A stretch of DNA of 64,000 bases from Nymphaea colorata (taxonomy: Eukaryota > Streptophyta > Magnoliopsida > Nymphaeales > Nymphaeaceae), in assembly GCF_008831285.2 (NCBI RefSeq), contig NC_045141.1, positions 22,040,742 to 22,104,741 of the forward strand, read 5' to 3'. Within the stretch, counting starts at the first letter, position 1, and the number at the start of each line of letters is the position of its first letter. The notes below the pieces were generated by a model, which was given only the letters and a program-made list of their open reading frames with translations, did no database searches and was not told the DNA's origin. The translations under genes were made by a program, and so were the position numbers. This document shows, piece by piece, positions 10,311 to 22,080 of the stretch.

Positions 10311-13300
10311 ATAGCAGTTTCTCTCGTACAACATGACAGTCAAGTTCGATGTGTTTTGTCCGTTCATGAAACACTGGATTCGCAGCAATGTGTAATGCAG
10401 CTTGATTGTTACAATATACTGTTATAGGCGATATTTGACTGAAACCCATGTCATGTAATAGATATCTTAACCATGTAATCTCACATACTAGATTTGCCAT
10501 GGATCTGTATTCTGCTTCTGCAGATGATCTGGATACCGTGTTTTGTTTCTTTGTCTTCCAAGATATAGGTACTGATCCAAGAAAAACACAATAACCGGTG
10601 ACAGAACGTCGTGTTTGTTGACACGCGGCCCAATCTGAATCGCAGAAAGCACTTAATTGCATATTGTTTTCTTTGTTCATAAGAATGCCTTGACCAGGAT
10701 GCTTTTTTAGGTAGCGAATGACACGGAATGCTGCTTGTAGATGTGGTAGTCTGGGTTGCTGCATGAATCGACTGAACACATGTACAGCATATTGTATGTC
10801 CGGCCGAGTAATGCTCAAATATATTAGCCTCCCAACAAGTCGACGGTATTGAGTTGGATCCTTAATGAATTCTCCTTGTTCGATCTCTAAATTATGCTTT
10901 TGTTCCATAGGAGTATCGGCCGGTTTTGCTCCCAAAAGACCTGCTTCATGAATTATGTCAGTTGCATATTTTTGTTGGGAAATATATATACTTTTGGCTG
11001 AGCGAGCAATTTCAATTCTTAGAAAATATTTAGGTTTGCCCAAATCTTTCATGTGAAACTTTTTGCATAAGAAAATTTTGAAATTGTCAACTGCCTTTTC
11101 TGTGTTACCCGCAATTAATAAATCATCAACATATATTAGGATAGCAATAAAAGTTTTACCGCTTCTAAATGTGAATAATGTATGATCAGCTTTGGATTGC
11201 GTGAACCCATATTCTTCAAGAGAAGTTGAGAGCTTGTAAAACCAATTTCTTGGGGATTGTTTCAATCCATAAAGAGATTTGTGCAATTTACATACCTGAT
11301 TTTCCCCCTGTTTTGCATATCCTTGTGGCATTTGCATATATACTTCTTCAAGCAAGTCTCCATGCAAGAATGCATTATTAACATCCATTTGGCACATGAT
11401 CCAATCTTGATTAGCTGCAATGGTGAGAAAGGTACGTACCGTTACCATCTTTGCAACTGGTGCAAAAGTTTCGTTGTAGTCCAGCCCCTCTTGTTAAGAG
11501 TATCCTTTAGCTACCAAACGAGCTTTATATCGTTCAATAGATCCATCCGATCTCAACTTGATTTTGTAGACCCATTTGCTCCCAATTGGTTTCACTCCCT
11601 TTGGAAGCGTCGTAATGGTCCAAGTTTTATTCTCTTGAAGGGCACGAATTTCGCAATCCATGGCATCTTGCCATTCCTTGTACTGCACAGCTTCTTCATA
11701 CTTTTGAGGCTCAGATTTAGACATAAGAGAGGTGAGAAACACAAAATGTCTATTAGAAAAACGTTGAAAAGAGATAAACTTGTTCAACTCATACCTTGTT
11801 CCTTGTTTGCGACCTGACATGAGAGGGCTATTGGTTGAAGGTGAGGCGACGAGGGTACAAAAGTAGTCATTCAACCAAGTTGTGGGCTTTCTAACTCGAG
11901 CGGATCTCCTAATGGGTCCGGAAGTCTGATTTGGATCAAGAGAAGAGTTTGGCTCGTTGGAATTTAAGGATACAATGAAGTCTTCTTGTTGTCTAATGGA
12001 TCCGGGTGTTGGATTTGGATCTTGATCAAAAGACGGGTTGGAATTGGTGGGTAAAGTAGGTTCTTCTAGACGTTCTCTATCAAGATTCAAAGGTTCTTCG
12101 ATCTCTAAGTGGGTTGTATCTAGTGGTGTACTAAGAAACGTTCCATTGGCATCGTCTTGATAGTTAACTTCATCATGGTTGTAAGGTATGAGTAAAACAA
12201 TATTATTTTTGTCATTCTTCCTGTTTTGAAAAGGAAAAATATGTTCGTAAAACACAACGTCTCGACTAGAAAATACTTTGTGAGTTTCTATATCATACAA
12301 CTTGTATGCTTTTTGCCCCTCGGGATATCCAATAAATATGCATTTGGATGCCCGAGGCTCGAATTTATCCTTTTTGTGACTGGTGTTAGTGGCGTAGCAT
12401 AGCGACCAAAAAATTTTCAAATGTTTAATATTGGGCTTTTTCTTAAACAATCTTTCAAAAGGGGTTTTTCCATCAAGTTTTAAAGAAGGGATACGATTTA
12501 TCAAATAGGCAGCCGTTAAAATGCATTCCCCCCAAAATCGTATAGGAAGGTTCGATTCAAATCGAAGAGCCCTAGCAACCTCGAGGAGGTGTCTATGTTT
12601 ACGCTCTACTACACCGTTTTGTTGTGGTGTAGCAACACAACTATGTTGATGGGTAGTCCCTTGATTTTGTAAAAATTCTTTCATTTCGAGTGAGAAAAAC
12701 TCAGTCCCATTATCGGATCGTAAAGATTTAATTTGGCAATTAAATTGGGTTTTGATTAAGGCGAAAAATTTTTTGATGACATGAAGTGCTTCAAACTTAT
12801 GCCTCATTAAGAAAATCCATGTGGCACGGGAAAAGTCATCTACAATACTAAAAAAATAGTAGGCACCAGAAATAGTGGATTGGGAGTAAGGGCCCTAAAT
12901 ATCACAATGAATCAAATCAAAAGGATGAGTTGTAGAAATATCACTCAAATCAAACTTAAGTCGTGTCTGTTTTGCACGATGGCACACATCACACATATGA
13001 TCATTTTTCAAAACAAGACTCAAATCTAAATTTTTGTTCACTAATTTCAAACGAGAAGATGAAATATGACCTAATCTCTTATGCCAAAGTTCATGCGAAG
13101 AAAGGGAAAAATAGGTATAAGCACAAGTTGGTTCTTGTTGGAGAACATAAAGGCCGCCTTTCACCTCACCCCGACCAATCGTCATCTTCGATGCCAGGTC
13201 CTGGATAACACAATGATCAGAAAAAAAATTTACAGAACACTTTAAGTTTCTAGTAAGTTCACTAACAGAGAGCAAATTGACTTTAAATGATGGTATGCAT

Positions 13301-14660
13301 AACACATTGTCCATTTCAAAAGACGACATAGATATTTTGCCCATTTGATGAACTAGGAGAGTTCTTCCATTTGGTAACGTCACAGGTACATTACACATTT
13401 TTAACTCATGGAGTGCATGTGGATTAGAGCATATATGTCGACTGGCTCCCGAATCAATAATCCAACTAAGAGAATGTAAATTAGTTGAGTCATTGTTACT
13501 GTGTGAGCTATATTACCTGCAAAATTGATGTTGGCCGGTTGATCCTTCACCAAAGATAGAAGTCTATGATATTGTTCAATGGTGAAGGCTGGCGCAATGC
13601 TCCTAGTATAGTGTCCTCCACTGTCTTGACCAAAGACGTCATTAGAAAAGCTGGGTTTCAGATCTGGTTTGGTCTGGTTTTGACTGACGTTGCCTGCAAT
13701 ATTTTGCTTAAATCTTGGATCATAAAGACGATGGCCTGGTGGGTACCCAATCAGCTTGAATCATTTCTCTTTAATGTGTCCAACACCTTGGCAAAAACTA
13801 CAGATTGGTCTGGTTTGTTGTCCTCCTTTGTTTCGTTGGAAACCAGCACCATTCTCCCATTGGAACCTCTTTTCTTGATTGATTTTCATGATAGCTAGGG
13901 CAGCGGTTCCTTCATTTGTAGAACTTGAAAATCGTGCTTCCCGTTGCTTTTCTTCTTGTAGTACCATAGCATAGACTTTATTGATATTTGGAAGAGGGTC
14001 AATAAGTAGAATCTGCCCTCTAACGGAATTGTATGAGTCATTTAGACCCATAAGAAATTGCATGACACACTCCATTTGAATTTGATCCGAATATGCCTTC
14101 ATGGCACCACAAGAACAAATAGGGATGAGAGAGTAGGAACCAAGTTCATCCCAAAGAGCTTTTAGTTTAGTATAATATGACGCAATGGACATAGTATCTT
14201 GTTGTAGACGACATATGGAACTTTGGATTTGGAAAATCCGGGGAGCAAGACTTTGTGTGAAGCGCTCTTTCAAATCTTGCCAGACTTCTCTAGCATTAGT
14301 CGAGTATATGATGCTTGCTAAAATATCCTTAGTGACAGAATTCAAGATCCAAGATAATACAAGATTATTACATCTAACCCACATACGATGGTTAGGATCA
14401 CTCTTGTTTGGTTCTATAATTGAACCATCTATGAAGCCGAACTTATTTTTTGCTGAGAGGGCCATTACCATGGCTCTACTCCATGTTCCATAATTTTCTC
14501 CATTAAAACTTTGAGACACCAAAGCATTTCCAGGATTATCGGAATGATGAATATAAAAGGGATCAGATAGCACCTGGATATCGGCACCATTGATGTTGAG
14601 ATCTGCATCATCACCAGACGGACAGCCATTATTGATCTCCATATGTACACGTTCTGCCAT
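10311..14660 (-). pseudogene. Copia gag-pol pseudogene (element 1)
   Basis: Gag starts at 14660, five bases from the primer site, and runs to a TGA at 13761 just after the zinc knuckle, where the family normally has Cys. A frameshift near 13508 precedes the protease motif WIIDSGASRH. Integrase then reads on in one frame but is cut by TAG at 12895 (CDI*GPY, where Trp is usual). DNGTEF and NGVVERKHR are intact. A TAA at 11494 interrupts the start of reverse transcriptase (GYS*QEG). The catalytic IYVDDLLIAG and RNase H motifs (DSDWAA, SRSSAEAEY) follow, until the 3' deletion at 10310. That gives three nonsense changes, one frameshift and one terminal deletion: a clear non-functional copy. Long minus-strand stretches remain open, so decay is moderate. 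Confidence 0.93.
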
Positions 14661-14677
14661 TCAATGCTCTCATACCA

Positions 14678-14984
14678 TGTGGAATTCCTTCATGGAGAAC
14701 GTGAGAGAAGAGAGAGACGGGCGTTGGGCAGGAATGGCGAGTTATTTTTTTCCCCTTTCATTAAATGGTAATAAATATACAAAGAATTTACAACGTTTAG
14801 TTTTCAACGGTAGGAAAAGAAAAGCCTAATTAGGGAGTGCTAAACAAGGAAGGGAAGAAGAGAGACGTGCTTGCTGTCTTGAACGTTGAAAAATCTAGTC
14901 GTTTAGAGTATGCGACTTCTTGGTTCAACGTTCAAGACAGCACAACAAAGCTTTACAATTTTCAATTTTATACTAAATTTAACA
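14678..14984 (-). repeat. 5' LTR of copia element 1 (307 bp)
   Basis: The LTR begins TGTTAAATTT and ends ATTCCACA on the minus strand, giving canonical TG...CA termini. It abuts the primer-binding site on one side and the ACTTT target duplication on the other. Confidence 0.9.
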
Positions 14985-15679
14985 ACTTTCATGAACCTTT
15001 TTGAGTCCATGATGGTAACGTGGTCAGGTCCATCCGGTCATGACAGATAAGTTCTCTATATTTCTTTTATTTCATAGCCTTTTAGGGGCACATATACACT
15101 CAACCAAGGTATAGCTCTGAGGGGATAGAGAGCGTTTGGCTTGCCTGGACTTGGGAGTTCTGGTTAGATGAAGGACGTCAAGTTACCAGGAAATCCATCT
15201 GTGTGATTAAAAACGCCCTTGATCAACTGGTGAATGTGATCTCCCTTTATCAGAAGAAATATGAGCTGAATCCGCTTAATAAGTTTGTTGTATAATTTCA
15301 GATTGTGCTCGATGCCCATGAAAAAGTGCAGAGAAGTCATTGATGATAGCTGGTTATGCCAAAGTCGACGAATATTTCAGGAGATTGGTTGCATCTGAGT
15401 TACAATAGAATTACATATCATATTTCCTAATAGTCTACCATAGTTGTTCAACTCAAGTCGTAAAGCCCGTGGCTACTGCTCCCTGCACTCAGAGCCTACG
15501 CATGCTTCGACTTATGTGAAAAGTGCAACTATATATAAATGCATCAAATCGATGCAATCAAATGTGTTTCGTGCAATCCTGGCGCGAAACAGGATTACGA
15601 GATCTGGTGAACATCACCTTCAATTGGTTGGTTTTGCGAATTATTAATTGACTACCTGTGGTTCAACTTTTTTTTCAGT

Positions 15680-15950
15680 TCAAGAGCTGTGGTTTGAGGT
15701 GAAGAACCAAAACTCAACTGCTCTTTCATCATCGGAAGCCAGATATATTGCAGCGTGTAGCCATCCTTGTAGAGCAATATTAAGAGATTTACATCAAACT
15801 CAACCCGAAAAAACTGACATTCTGGCGACGACGTGTCAAACTGTTTTCATAAAAAGTATTTCCGGTTCTCAAGTTAGCAAAAGCACATTTTACTATTCTA
15901 TATGCTTAAAAAGCGGTGGCACTGTGGCAGAGACAAGATATTGACATGGT
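15680..15950 (+). mobile_element. Copia RNase H relic in unit A
   Basis: The plus-strand frame reads QNSTALSSSEARYIAACS followed by AILRDLHQTQ. This matches the end of copia RNase H, where SSAEAEY is the usual core. There is no surrounding reverse transcriptase or LTR. Equivalent, more broken copies lie in unit B (about 24330-24590) and unit C (about 37130-37360), so the relic predates the tandem duplication. Confidence 0.75.
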
Positions 15951-16338
15951 GTTGAAGGTTTTGCCAAAGAACAAATGCAAATCTCATAAAATTCAGATAA
16001 CTGGTGGGCATATTTTTGATATCCCATTAAAGAGGGGGTAATATAAGTAGCTGCCTTTGGATTTGATCAGGCAGTTCTGCCCAACTTTAGCTTGGGCAAG
16101 GAGAGACATAAGGAGATTAAATGGTGATTATTCTTGTTGAGGTTATTCTCCCTCTCGATTGTACTATCACAATAGTCTGCATTCCTTCTGTGTCTCCAAC
16201 AGACTTAGACTCGATAACAATATGAAACCATACCGAACATGACGTGCATTAACAACAAATGCTCGTGTTTAGTAGTTATTACTCAGCCTGTGAAACACAA
16301 CAGGCTAAGATTGTCAAAGGAACACACTGAACCCTCCA

Positions 16339-18400
16339 TCATGGAGTTGTCCTGAATGAGTTACAAGCTGAATCAGAGACGCTGAACCCTCCATCTACAA
16401 CAAGGTTGTGTCCGCTGATGTACTTGGACTCATCACCAGCCAAATGGAGTGCAGCTTCTGCTGTGTCATCTACCTTAAGAGATAGCCCTTTTAAGTTTGC
16501 AAACTGATCAGCCCAACTGTGAAACTCAGCTTCATCAAGTCCAAAGAAGCGCGTTGTGTTGGATGTGAACACGGCATGTGGTGAAATGCAGTTAACTCTG
16601 ATCCCATACTTTCCCAGTTCTGTGGCCAAACTTTTGGTCAGTCCCACTACTGCATGCTTGGAGGTGCAATAGCCATGGCCACCAAGGCCAGCCATCAGTG
16701 ATGCACAGCTTGCCGTCAGGATTATGCTGCCTCGCTTCGCCGGGATCATCATCCTTGCAGCATGCTTGGCAGCTCGGAACATACCAACTACATTCACATT
16801 CATGAGTCCCTCAAATTTGGATGCGTCATAGTCCACCAAACTAGGCATGGGAGAGTTGGTTTCTGCAATGCCCACATTGCTGAACATAATATCAGGCCTC
16901 CCATGCACCTTGACTGCTGTATCAACGGCTCTGCGAATATCATCATCCTTGGTCACATCACAGTGCACATACTCGGCGACGTGATCTTCTTTTGTACTCA
17001 ATTCACTGCAAACATGCCGGCCTAGATCGTCCTGGATGTCAGCAATGAATACCTTGGCACCATGGCGGTGGAAGAGCTTGGCTGCAGCCAGGCCAGTCCC
17101 AGCGGTCGCACCAGTTACTATGGCTACTCTGCCTTTCAGCCTGAAGGTAAGGAAAAATCCAAATGCACAAGTTTACTTGAAAAGAATGTACTTTTGGGGA
17201 GGAAGGCTTCTGCATGAATACTTCAGCCGGTACGTTCTCAAGTAGATCTAACATCTCCACCATCGATTTCATCTGTCGGATGACCTCGTTGCGCGCATGG
17301 ATGGTATTCTGTCATATTGAACATCGGTACCAACCATAGCCATAAAAACCATTATCGAGTTCTGTGGCGAGCTTCTTCTCATTTATAGTACGGTGAACTT
17401 GAAAAAACAGGAAAAATAAGAGAAAAAAATGGTATTTTTTTTAAAAAATAACGAATCCTATTAAAATAAAATTAGTGAGAACTAATAGCACAAACATAAA
17501 AAAAAATTAAAACAAGCAGAAAAATGCCTAAACACAACCGGAAAAAACGGTTTTGGGATTTTTTTAACCATTTTGTAAAGTTTAACAACTAATTTATTTC
17601 TATTTTTTTAGTATGGTACTTACAAGCAAAAAAGAAAAAAAAACCTTATAAGGACATCTAAACCGTGAATTAATTTTATGGCCTGGAAATGGAGTAACTC
17701 GACCCACAAAAACAGTCGATGGATGCACGCGCACGCAGTCTAGGCCTGGGAGTTGAACAAAGTGGCGCCTTGAATCGAAGAGGATTTCAACAAGCTATAT
17801 GTTCACTATCAAATGACTCAGGCTCGCCTCAGAATGAACGTCATGATCGTGGTTTGAGTTGATCCGGGAAAATGAAATCGCCACTCAACACATGGCGTAA
17901 CCGATGGAATCAGCAAAAGGTTACTCATTAAACAACATATTCTGTGGGTCAAGATTTTGGAAGTGAAATCATGATGACACTGGAAGTTTGATGCACTGCA
18001 GGAGTCGATATTTTCTGCCTCCAGTTTTCCTCTCAACCCATCCGAGTGACCTGATTCAACACATATCTCCGTTGACAGATGATGTACAAAACATCCACCC
18101 AAATTTTAATACACACACAAACACAGACAGATCTATATACTAAGTATAACACACACACATACACATGTTTATAAACAATTTTTGTACGTGTTTCGAATCG
18201 CATCGCATCGTATTCTTATATACTGTTCTTTTTTCTTTCTTTTCAGCATCCTTTGCTCAACTTGATCAAACCCTTTCACCAGCCTTTCGCGACATTCCTT
18301 GGATGAATAAAGTACAAACTAAATGTAATTCCTCAGTTGGCACGATGAGATTCTAAAGAACTTACCTTTGAACAAGAGGTGGAAGAACCGTGTTGCTCAT
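16339..18400 (-). CDS. Secoisolariciresinol dehydrogenase-like SDR, copy 1 (two exons)
   Basis: Exon 1 is 18366-18400 and exon 2 is 16339-17140; the intron of 1225 bp has GTAAG and TTCAG ends and splits an Arg codon. The product is 278 residues, the usual size for plant NAD-dependent SDR110C enzymes (secoisolariciresinol dehydrogenase, ABA2/xanthoxin dehydrogenase and relatives). Exon 1 encodes MSNTVLPPLVQ. The Rossmann motif is TGATAGTG (residues 21-28) and an Asp closes strand 2 (IADIQ), which favours NAD. MFSNVG, the Ser-Tyr-Lys set (ASC, then YCTSK) and the C-terminal SKYISGHNLVVDGG are present. Differences from the other copies include GTG for GIG, GRPDI for GRLDI and ISPH for ISPY. The substrate cannot be told from sequence; a secondary-metabolite alcohol is likely. 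The start is set by the consensus exon 1, which is also conserved in copies 2 and 3. Its 5' flank is triplicated. Confidence 0.88.
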
Positions 18401-18712
18401 CTCTGCCGACATATCAAGGGGCCTCAATTTCCTTCCTCCTCCTTTTTTATATGTTAGACAAATTCACCAGCATTCAACTTTCTTTTGTTAAGAAAGGCGT
18501 CTCTGAGGACATATAAAGGGGCCTCGAGTCTCTTCCTCCTCCTCCTCCTCTTTTATATGTTAGTCAAATGCACCAGTGTTCAATGTTCATTTGTTAAGAA
18601 AGACAACGCCCACATATCAAGTGGCCTCGAACCCTTCCTCCACCTTCTCCGCCTACTGTTTTATGTTAGACAACTGCACCAGCAATCAATTTTCTTTTGT
18701 TAAAGAAAGACC
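18401..18712 (-). promoter_or_regulatory. Triplicated core promoter/5' UTR of SDR copy 1
   Basis: Directly upstream of the ATG are three tandem copies of a roughly 100-bp segment (starting near 18401, 18501 and 18603). On the gene strand each contains, in order, TTGTTAAC-like AT-rich DNA, a TATA-like box, a GA-rich tract and a GGCCxCTTxATATGT block. TATA boxes read TATAAAAA (18445-18452) and TATAAAAG (18550-18557), with a weaker CATAAAAC near 18655-18662. Copies 2 and 3 have one such segment. This could give several transcription starts. Confidence 0.7.
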
Positions 18713-20054
18713 GATCATTTTCTAAATAGATGCTATGGACGGCTCAATTTCCAGAATCTTGGACAGTGGATGGCATTTAATAGGTCAGAGGTGGCCCTTC
18801 GGCTGCACAAATTGACGGGAAAGTCTCTCAAATGCACCTTTGGACGTAAATAGCTTTTCACAGTTAAGCCTTTTTTGGTTCATTTTAGCTTTTTGATTTT
18901 TCAAGTGCAATGAAGGTGGAGAGAGAAAGAGAGAGAGAGCTTGAGAGGTGCAACCAAAGTCTTGTAGATGGCTAGTTTTCATTTTGAGTGCTTAATATCA
19001 ACATTCTGTGCTTCAAAAGATTATAAAGAGAAGGGAAGTGACCAAAAAAACATGGTGGACAGAGAATTTTCGACAAAATTGGTGCAAGATGAAGGTTGAT
19101 AGATTGCTAGTCTTCGTTCTCTGTGTTGGTATTAACCTCCAAGTTGAAACACATAACGAGTGTGCATATTTTGGCTTTAAAAGCAAGCTATGCATCATAT
19201 GGAAATAACCCATAAAGGGTTCGGTAGAACCATAGAATTAGGTCTCTACAAGAGACGTTTTGACCCTCCCCCTCACCCCGGATTTTCAACATTGAAAAAG
19301 CCAACGAACCCAGGTTGGGTGGAGAGACAGGGAGGTGTGAAATTGCCGAAGCATTTATTTAAAGATACAAAATTTATTTCTTCATTTTTTCTTTATTAAT
19401 GTTTTATTAAGAGTGGGATAGTTCTTTTAAATATGTTTTAGCACTCTCTTTTCATCAGACATGTACCCATGTATTATTCGATTATATACGTCAAAGTTGA
19501 GCAGTTATGTAAATTACTCTTCTCCTTATATTCAGTCTTTAAATATCATCTAAATTGACTATAATGCCATCGAATGCAGTCTACTGCATTGGCTTCCTTG
19601 TTTTTAAATGGCATAAAATAGGGCCTCTAACTTGCATTGGCTTGTTCACATTGTTCTTCTTCTTGTTAATAGTCAATCATCAAATAAGAATCATCATTAT
19701 GGCCATCATGATTATATCATAAAATGCAAAACTCCAATATTTAGAGTGACAATTTCGTTTTAATACCAGTTTCAAGTCATTTTTGGGTGAGTGAGGGAAA
19801 CCATTAGTAGACAAAACCCAAGCTGTCACTTAACCTCTTGTTCTATAAGATATAGGACTTGTTTTGAATGTCTCAAGTTGCTCAAGTTGCTGCACTCGCT
19901 GCACTTTAATTTGCATATTAATGACTTTTTTTTATAATACAGATGTTTCATATGCTTTAAAATTGAGACGGCTTTCCTATTTACCTGCTGCCTACAACCC
20001 AAAAAATTAATTTTATCTATTGTACTATTTTTTATTATTTTGAAAAAGGAATGC
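18713..20054. other. End of unit A, no gene seen
   Basis: This stretch is homologous to about 27360-29200 in unit B, including a block with GTTCGGTAGAACCATAGAAT and GAGACAGGGAGGTGTGAAAT near 19220-19350 (28440-28570 in B). Small frames occur on both strands but none carries a family motif. It contains a short GA microsatellite near 18920. Confidence 0.6.
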
Positions 20055-22080
20055 TGTCACGACCCAATTTTTGATACCAATTTTTTTTTCTCTTTTATAT
20101 ATAATAGCGAAAGTAACATTGAGTAGTCATGACCAAAACTTAAACAAATCAAACACATTAGTTTATTTCAAAAGCAAAATACTTGAACCCAAACAACTAA
20201 ATTAACCACAAATCCCAAAACCGACGCCGTGTCCAGATTGTCAATGCCCATCCATCACAAGCCTGAGGAGGTCGATCTAATAGCTACAAACTCTCAAGAA
20301 CTACCTGTAGAAATAGAAAGAAGGGTAAGAATTCCTCTGAGTATGAAAAAATTTCAACCATGAATGAAACATGACCCAACAAAATAATATTTGATTTTGT
20401 AACACAAATTCATATAAAGGCCTTATGAACCACAACCATAAGACTCCAAAACTTAACATTTATTGCAGTACGTCACATTATAAAAAACAAAATGACGTGT
20501 GCACAACCTCCAAAATTTCATAGGCTTCCAACCGTGGTTCTCTGACAATATCATGGTCATCGTGCCGAGCAACAATAGAAATCCCCGTGGGCACAACTCA
20601 CGAGCAGAACAGAACATATCTTCACCAGGCGATCCAACAGATCGAGGGTACCTGCAGTGAAGCCTCCTGAGATATCCCAGATCGCCGTTGCAGTGGCATG
20701 ACCCCTCTAGGAACCCGGTTTGAGGGGCCAGGAGACGCCTCGCTTCTCAACAGAAACAGAACAGAACCCCGGGCCCTTGTGCCGCCCAATACCCTGTGGG
20801 TCCTCTGGTACAGACCGAGGAGTGTGCGACAACAGTTAACTCACGCGCGTCACTACCTTCTGGGACAAAACCAAACACTGGGCAAAAACATAAACTCGTA
20901 CTCGCATAAACCATTGCACACAGTCCACGTTTCGCCTTCGAATTCCAAATGTGAGGGTTTCTCATCATTAGACATCGTTTATTTCCTCTCACAAAAACCG
21001 CCCTTAGGCTCAGTTTCTTAGACAACAAAAATAAGCCATTTTATAACTGGATTTAATGGCAACAGAACAAAGTCGAGTAAACATGCAACAATACATAGTT
21101 TCACAAATAATAATATTGTAATAATTATATAGAAACAAGAGATCTCAGAACCCTTTTTTTGAAATTTTAAACAAAATTAAGGGCATTAAAGAACAATACA
21201 ACATAATCATAATATTTCACTTTTTCACCGAAATTGCAAATAATTTAATAAAAACCTTCTTTTGGACATTTTAAGGACTTAGAGGATACCAATTCGTTAT
21301 TTCGTATGAAATATCCAGCTCATGCTGAAAATAACTTTCACATGCCTCTTCTTGAATTTTTTTTTAGCAAAAACGTTGCGGCATGAATATCTGAAAAATA
21401 TGAATGCTTTTACAAAAACTACACTATTAAGGTGGACCATTCTTGTAATTTTCTATATTTGATATAAATTTGGTCGAATCTTAGCCTTCTTCTCATTTCT
21501 CGCTGGTCTTTCAATCCTCTCACGGGAGCACCTCCCTCTTCTTCGTATTTCAATCAGAAAAATTATAAAATTTTACCGAGATAATCTTCAGAAAGAGATG
21601 AATCCAACGATCTCTTGCTCGACAATTTCTCACAATGGAACTGATAGCGCCGGCCGTCGGAATACTATTCAGTTTTTGGTTTCACAGGAAAGCATTCCAG
21701 CAACAGGCAGTCACTCAAAAATCAGTATCTCCTCAACCGCTTATCCAAAAATTATGATATTTTATAAGAGTAATCCTCAGAAGCAGGCGAATCCAACTAG
21801 TGCTTATCGTTATTTTTCGACACTGGAGCTAGCAGCGCCGGTCGCCGGAATCCGATTTAGTTTTTAGATTTTCTGTCGCAGAAAACACTCCAGCAATAGA
21901 CAGTCATTAAAAAATCCATATCTTTTTATAGACTATTCAAAAAATTATGAAATTTTACAGGCATAATCTACAGAAGAAGCAGAAGAATCCAAGGAGCTCT
22001 TAATCGTTGTTTTCTGACACCAGATCTGACAATGCTGGTCGCGGGAAATTGCTGTAGTTTTTCGATTTTCTAGATACTTG
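20055..22080. mobile_element. Possible solo LTR of a gypsy-type element between units A and B
   Basis: The block begins TGTCACGACCCAATTTT, a start often seen in plant Ty3/gypsy LTRs, and is absent from the equivalent junction after unit B. It has no coding motif. Its right part contains three tandem repeats of about 190 bp (starting near 21561, 21750 and 21944), each with an ACACTCCAGCAA-like stretch and a Gly/Ala-coding GCGCCGGTCGCCGG core. I could not find a clean right terminus or a target duplication, so both the class and the right boundary are uncertain. Confidence 0.4.
21561..22075. repeat. Three diverged tandem repeats of about 190 bp
   Basis: Each copy starts with AAATTATxAxATTTTA and continues through AATCCAA, a GCCGGTCG-like core and a TTTTCxATTTTC stretch. 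The third copy is incomplete. Divergence between copies is visible by eye, so this is older than the 184-bp repeat at 7674. Confidence 0.75.

Larger units (their letters stand above)
10273..14989 (-). mobile_element. Decayed Ty1/copia LTR retrotransposon (element 1)
   Basis: A minus-strand element of about 4.7 kb flanked by a 5-bp target duplication ACTTT (10273-10277 and 14985-14989). The 5' LTR is 14678-14984. The 3' LTR is cut down to its terminal 33 bp (10278-10310) and joined directly to RNase H coding sequence, so the last part of pol, the polypurine tract and most of the LTR are gone. The primer-binding site (14666-14677) reads TGGTATGAGAGC on the element strand, one change from the usual initiator-Met-tRNA complement. 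It cannot be autonomous. Its gag resembles that of the element at 39968, so the two are probably of one copia lineage. Confidence 0.93.
7589..19990. repeat. Tandem unit A carrying SDR copy 1
   Basis: First of three homologous units. Landmarks shared with units B (22083) and C (29870), in the same order, are: a CTCTGTAATAGACT block (triplicated here), an AAAGCCGGCCAGATGCTATAA block near 8275, GACAATGATATCACAGCACA near 9010, an ATGTGTTC palindrome at 9399, a copia RNase H relic near 15690, the SDR gene, and a GTTCGGTAGAACCATAGAAT block near 19220. About 8300-8855 is an insertion absent from B. The copia element at 10278-14984 accounts for 4.7 kb, leaving about 7.7 kb of unit. Edges are fuzzy by tens to hundreds of bases. 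Stretches between the named features hold no gene that I can recognise. Confidence 0.8.

Noticed and set aside
16339-17001. SDR copy 1 starting at 17001, or copies 2 and 3 starting at 25788 and 38703
   Set aside because: The first two starts would cut off the nucleotide-binding motif or begin within it. The upstream 35-nt exon with AG|GTAAG is the same in all copies and gives the family's usual length of 277-278 residues. The 38703 start is kept only as a possible alternative.
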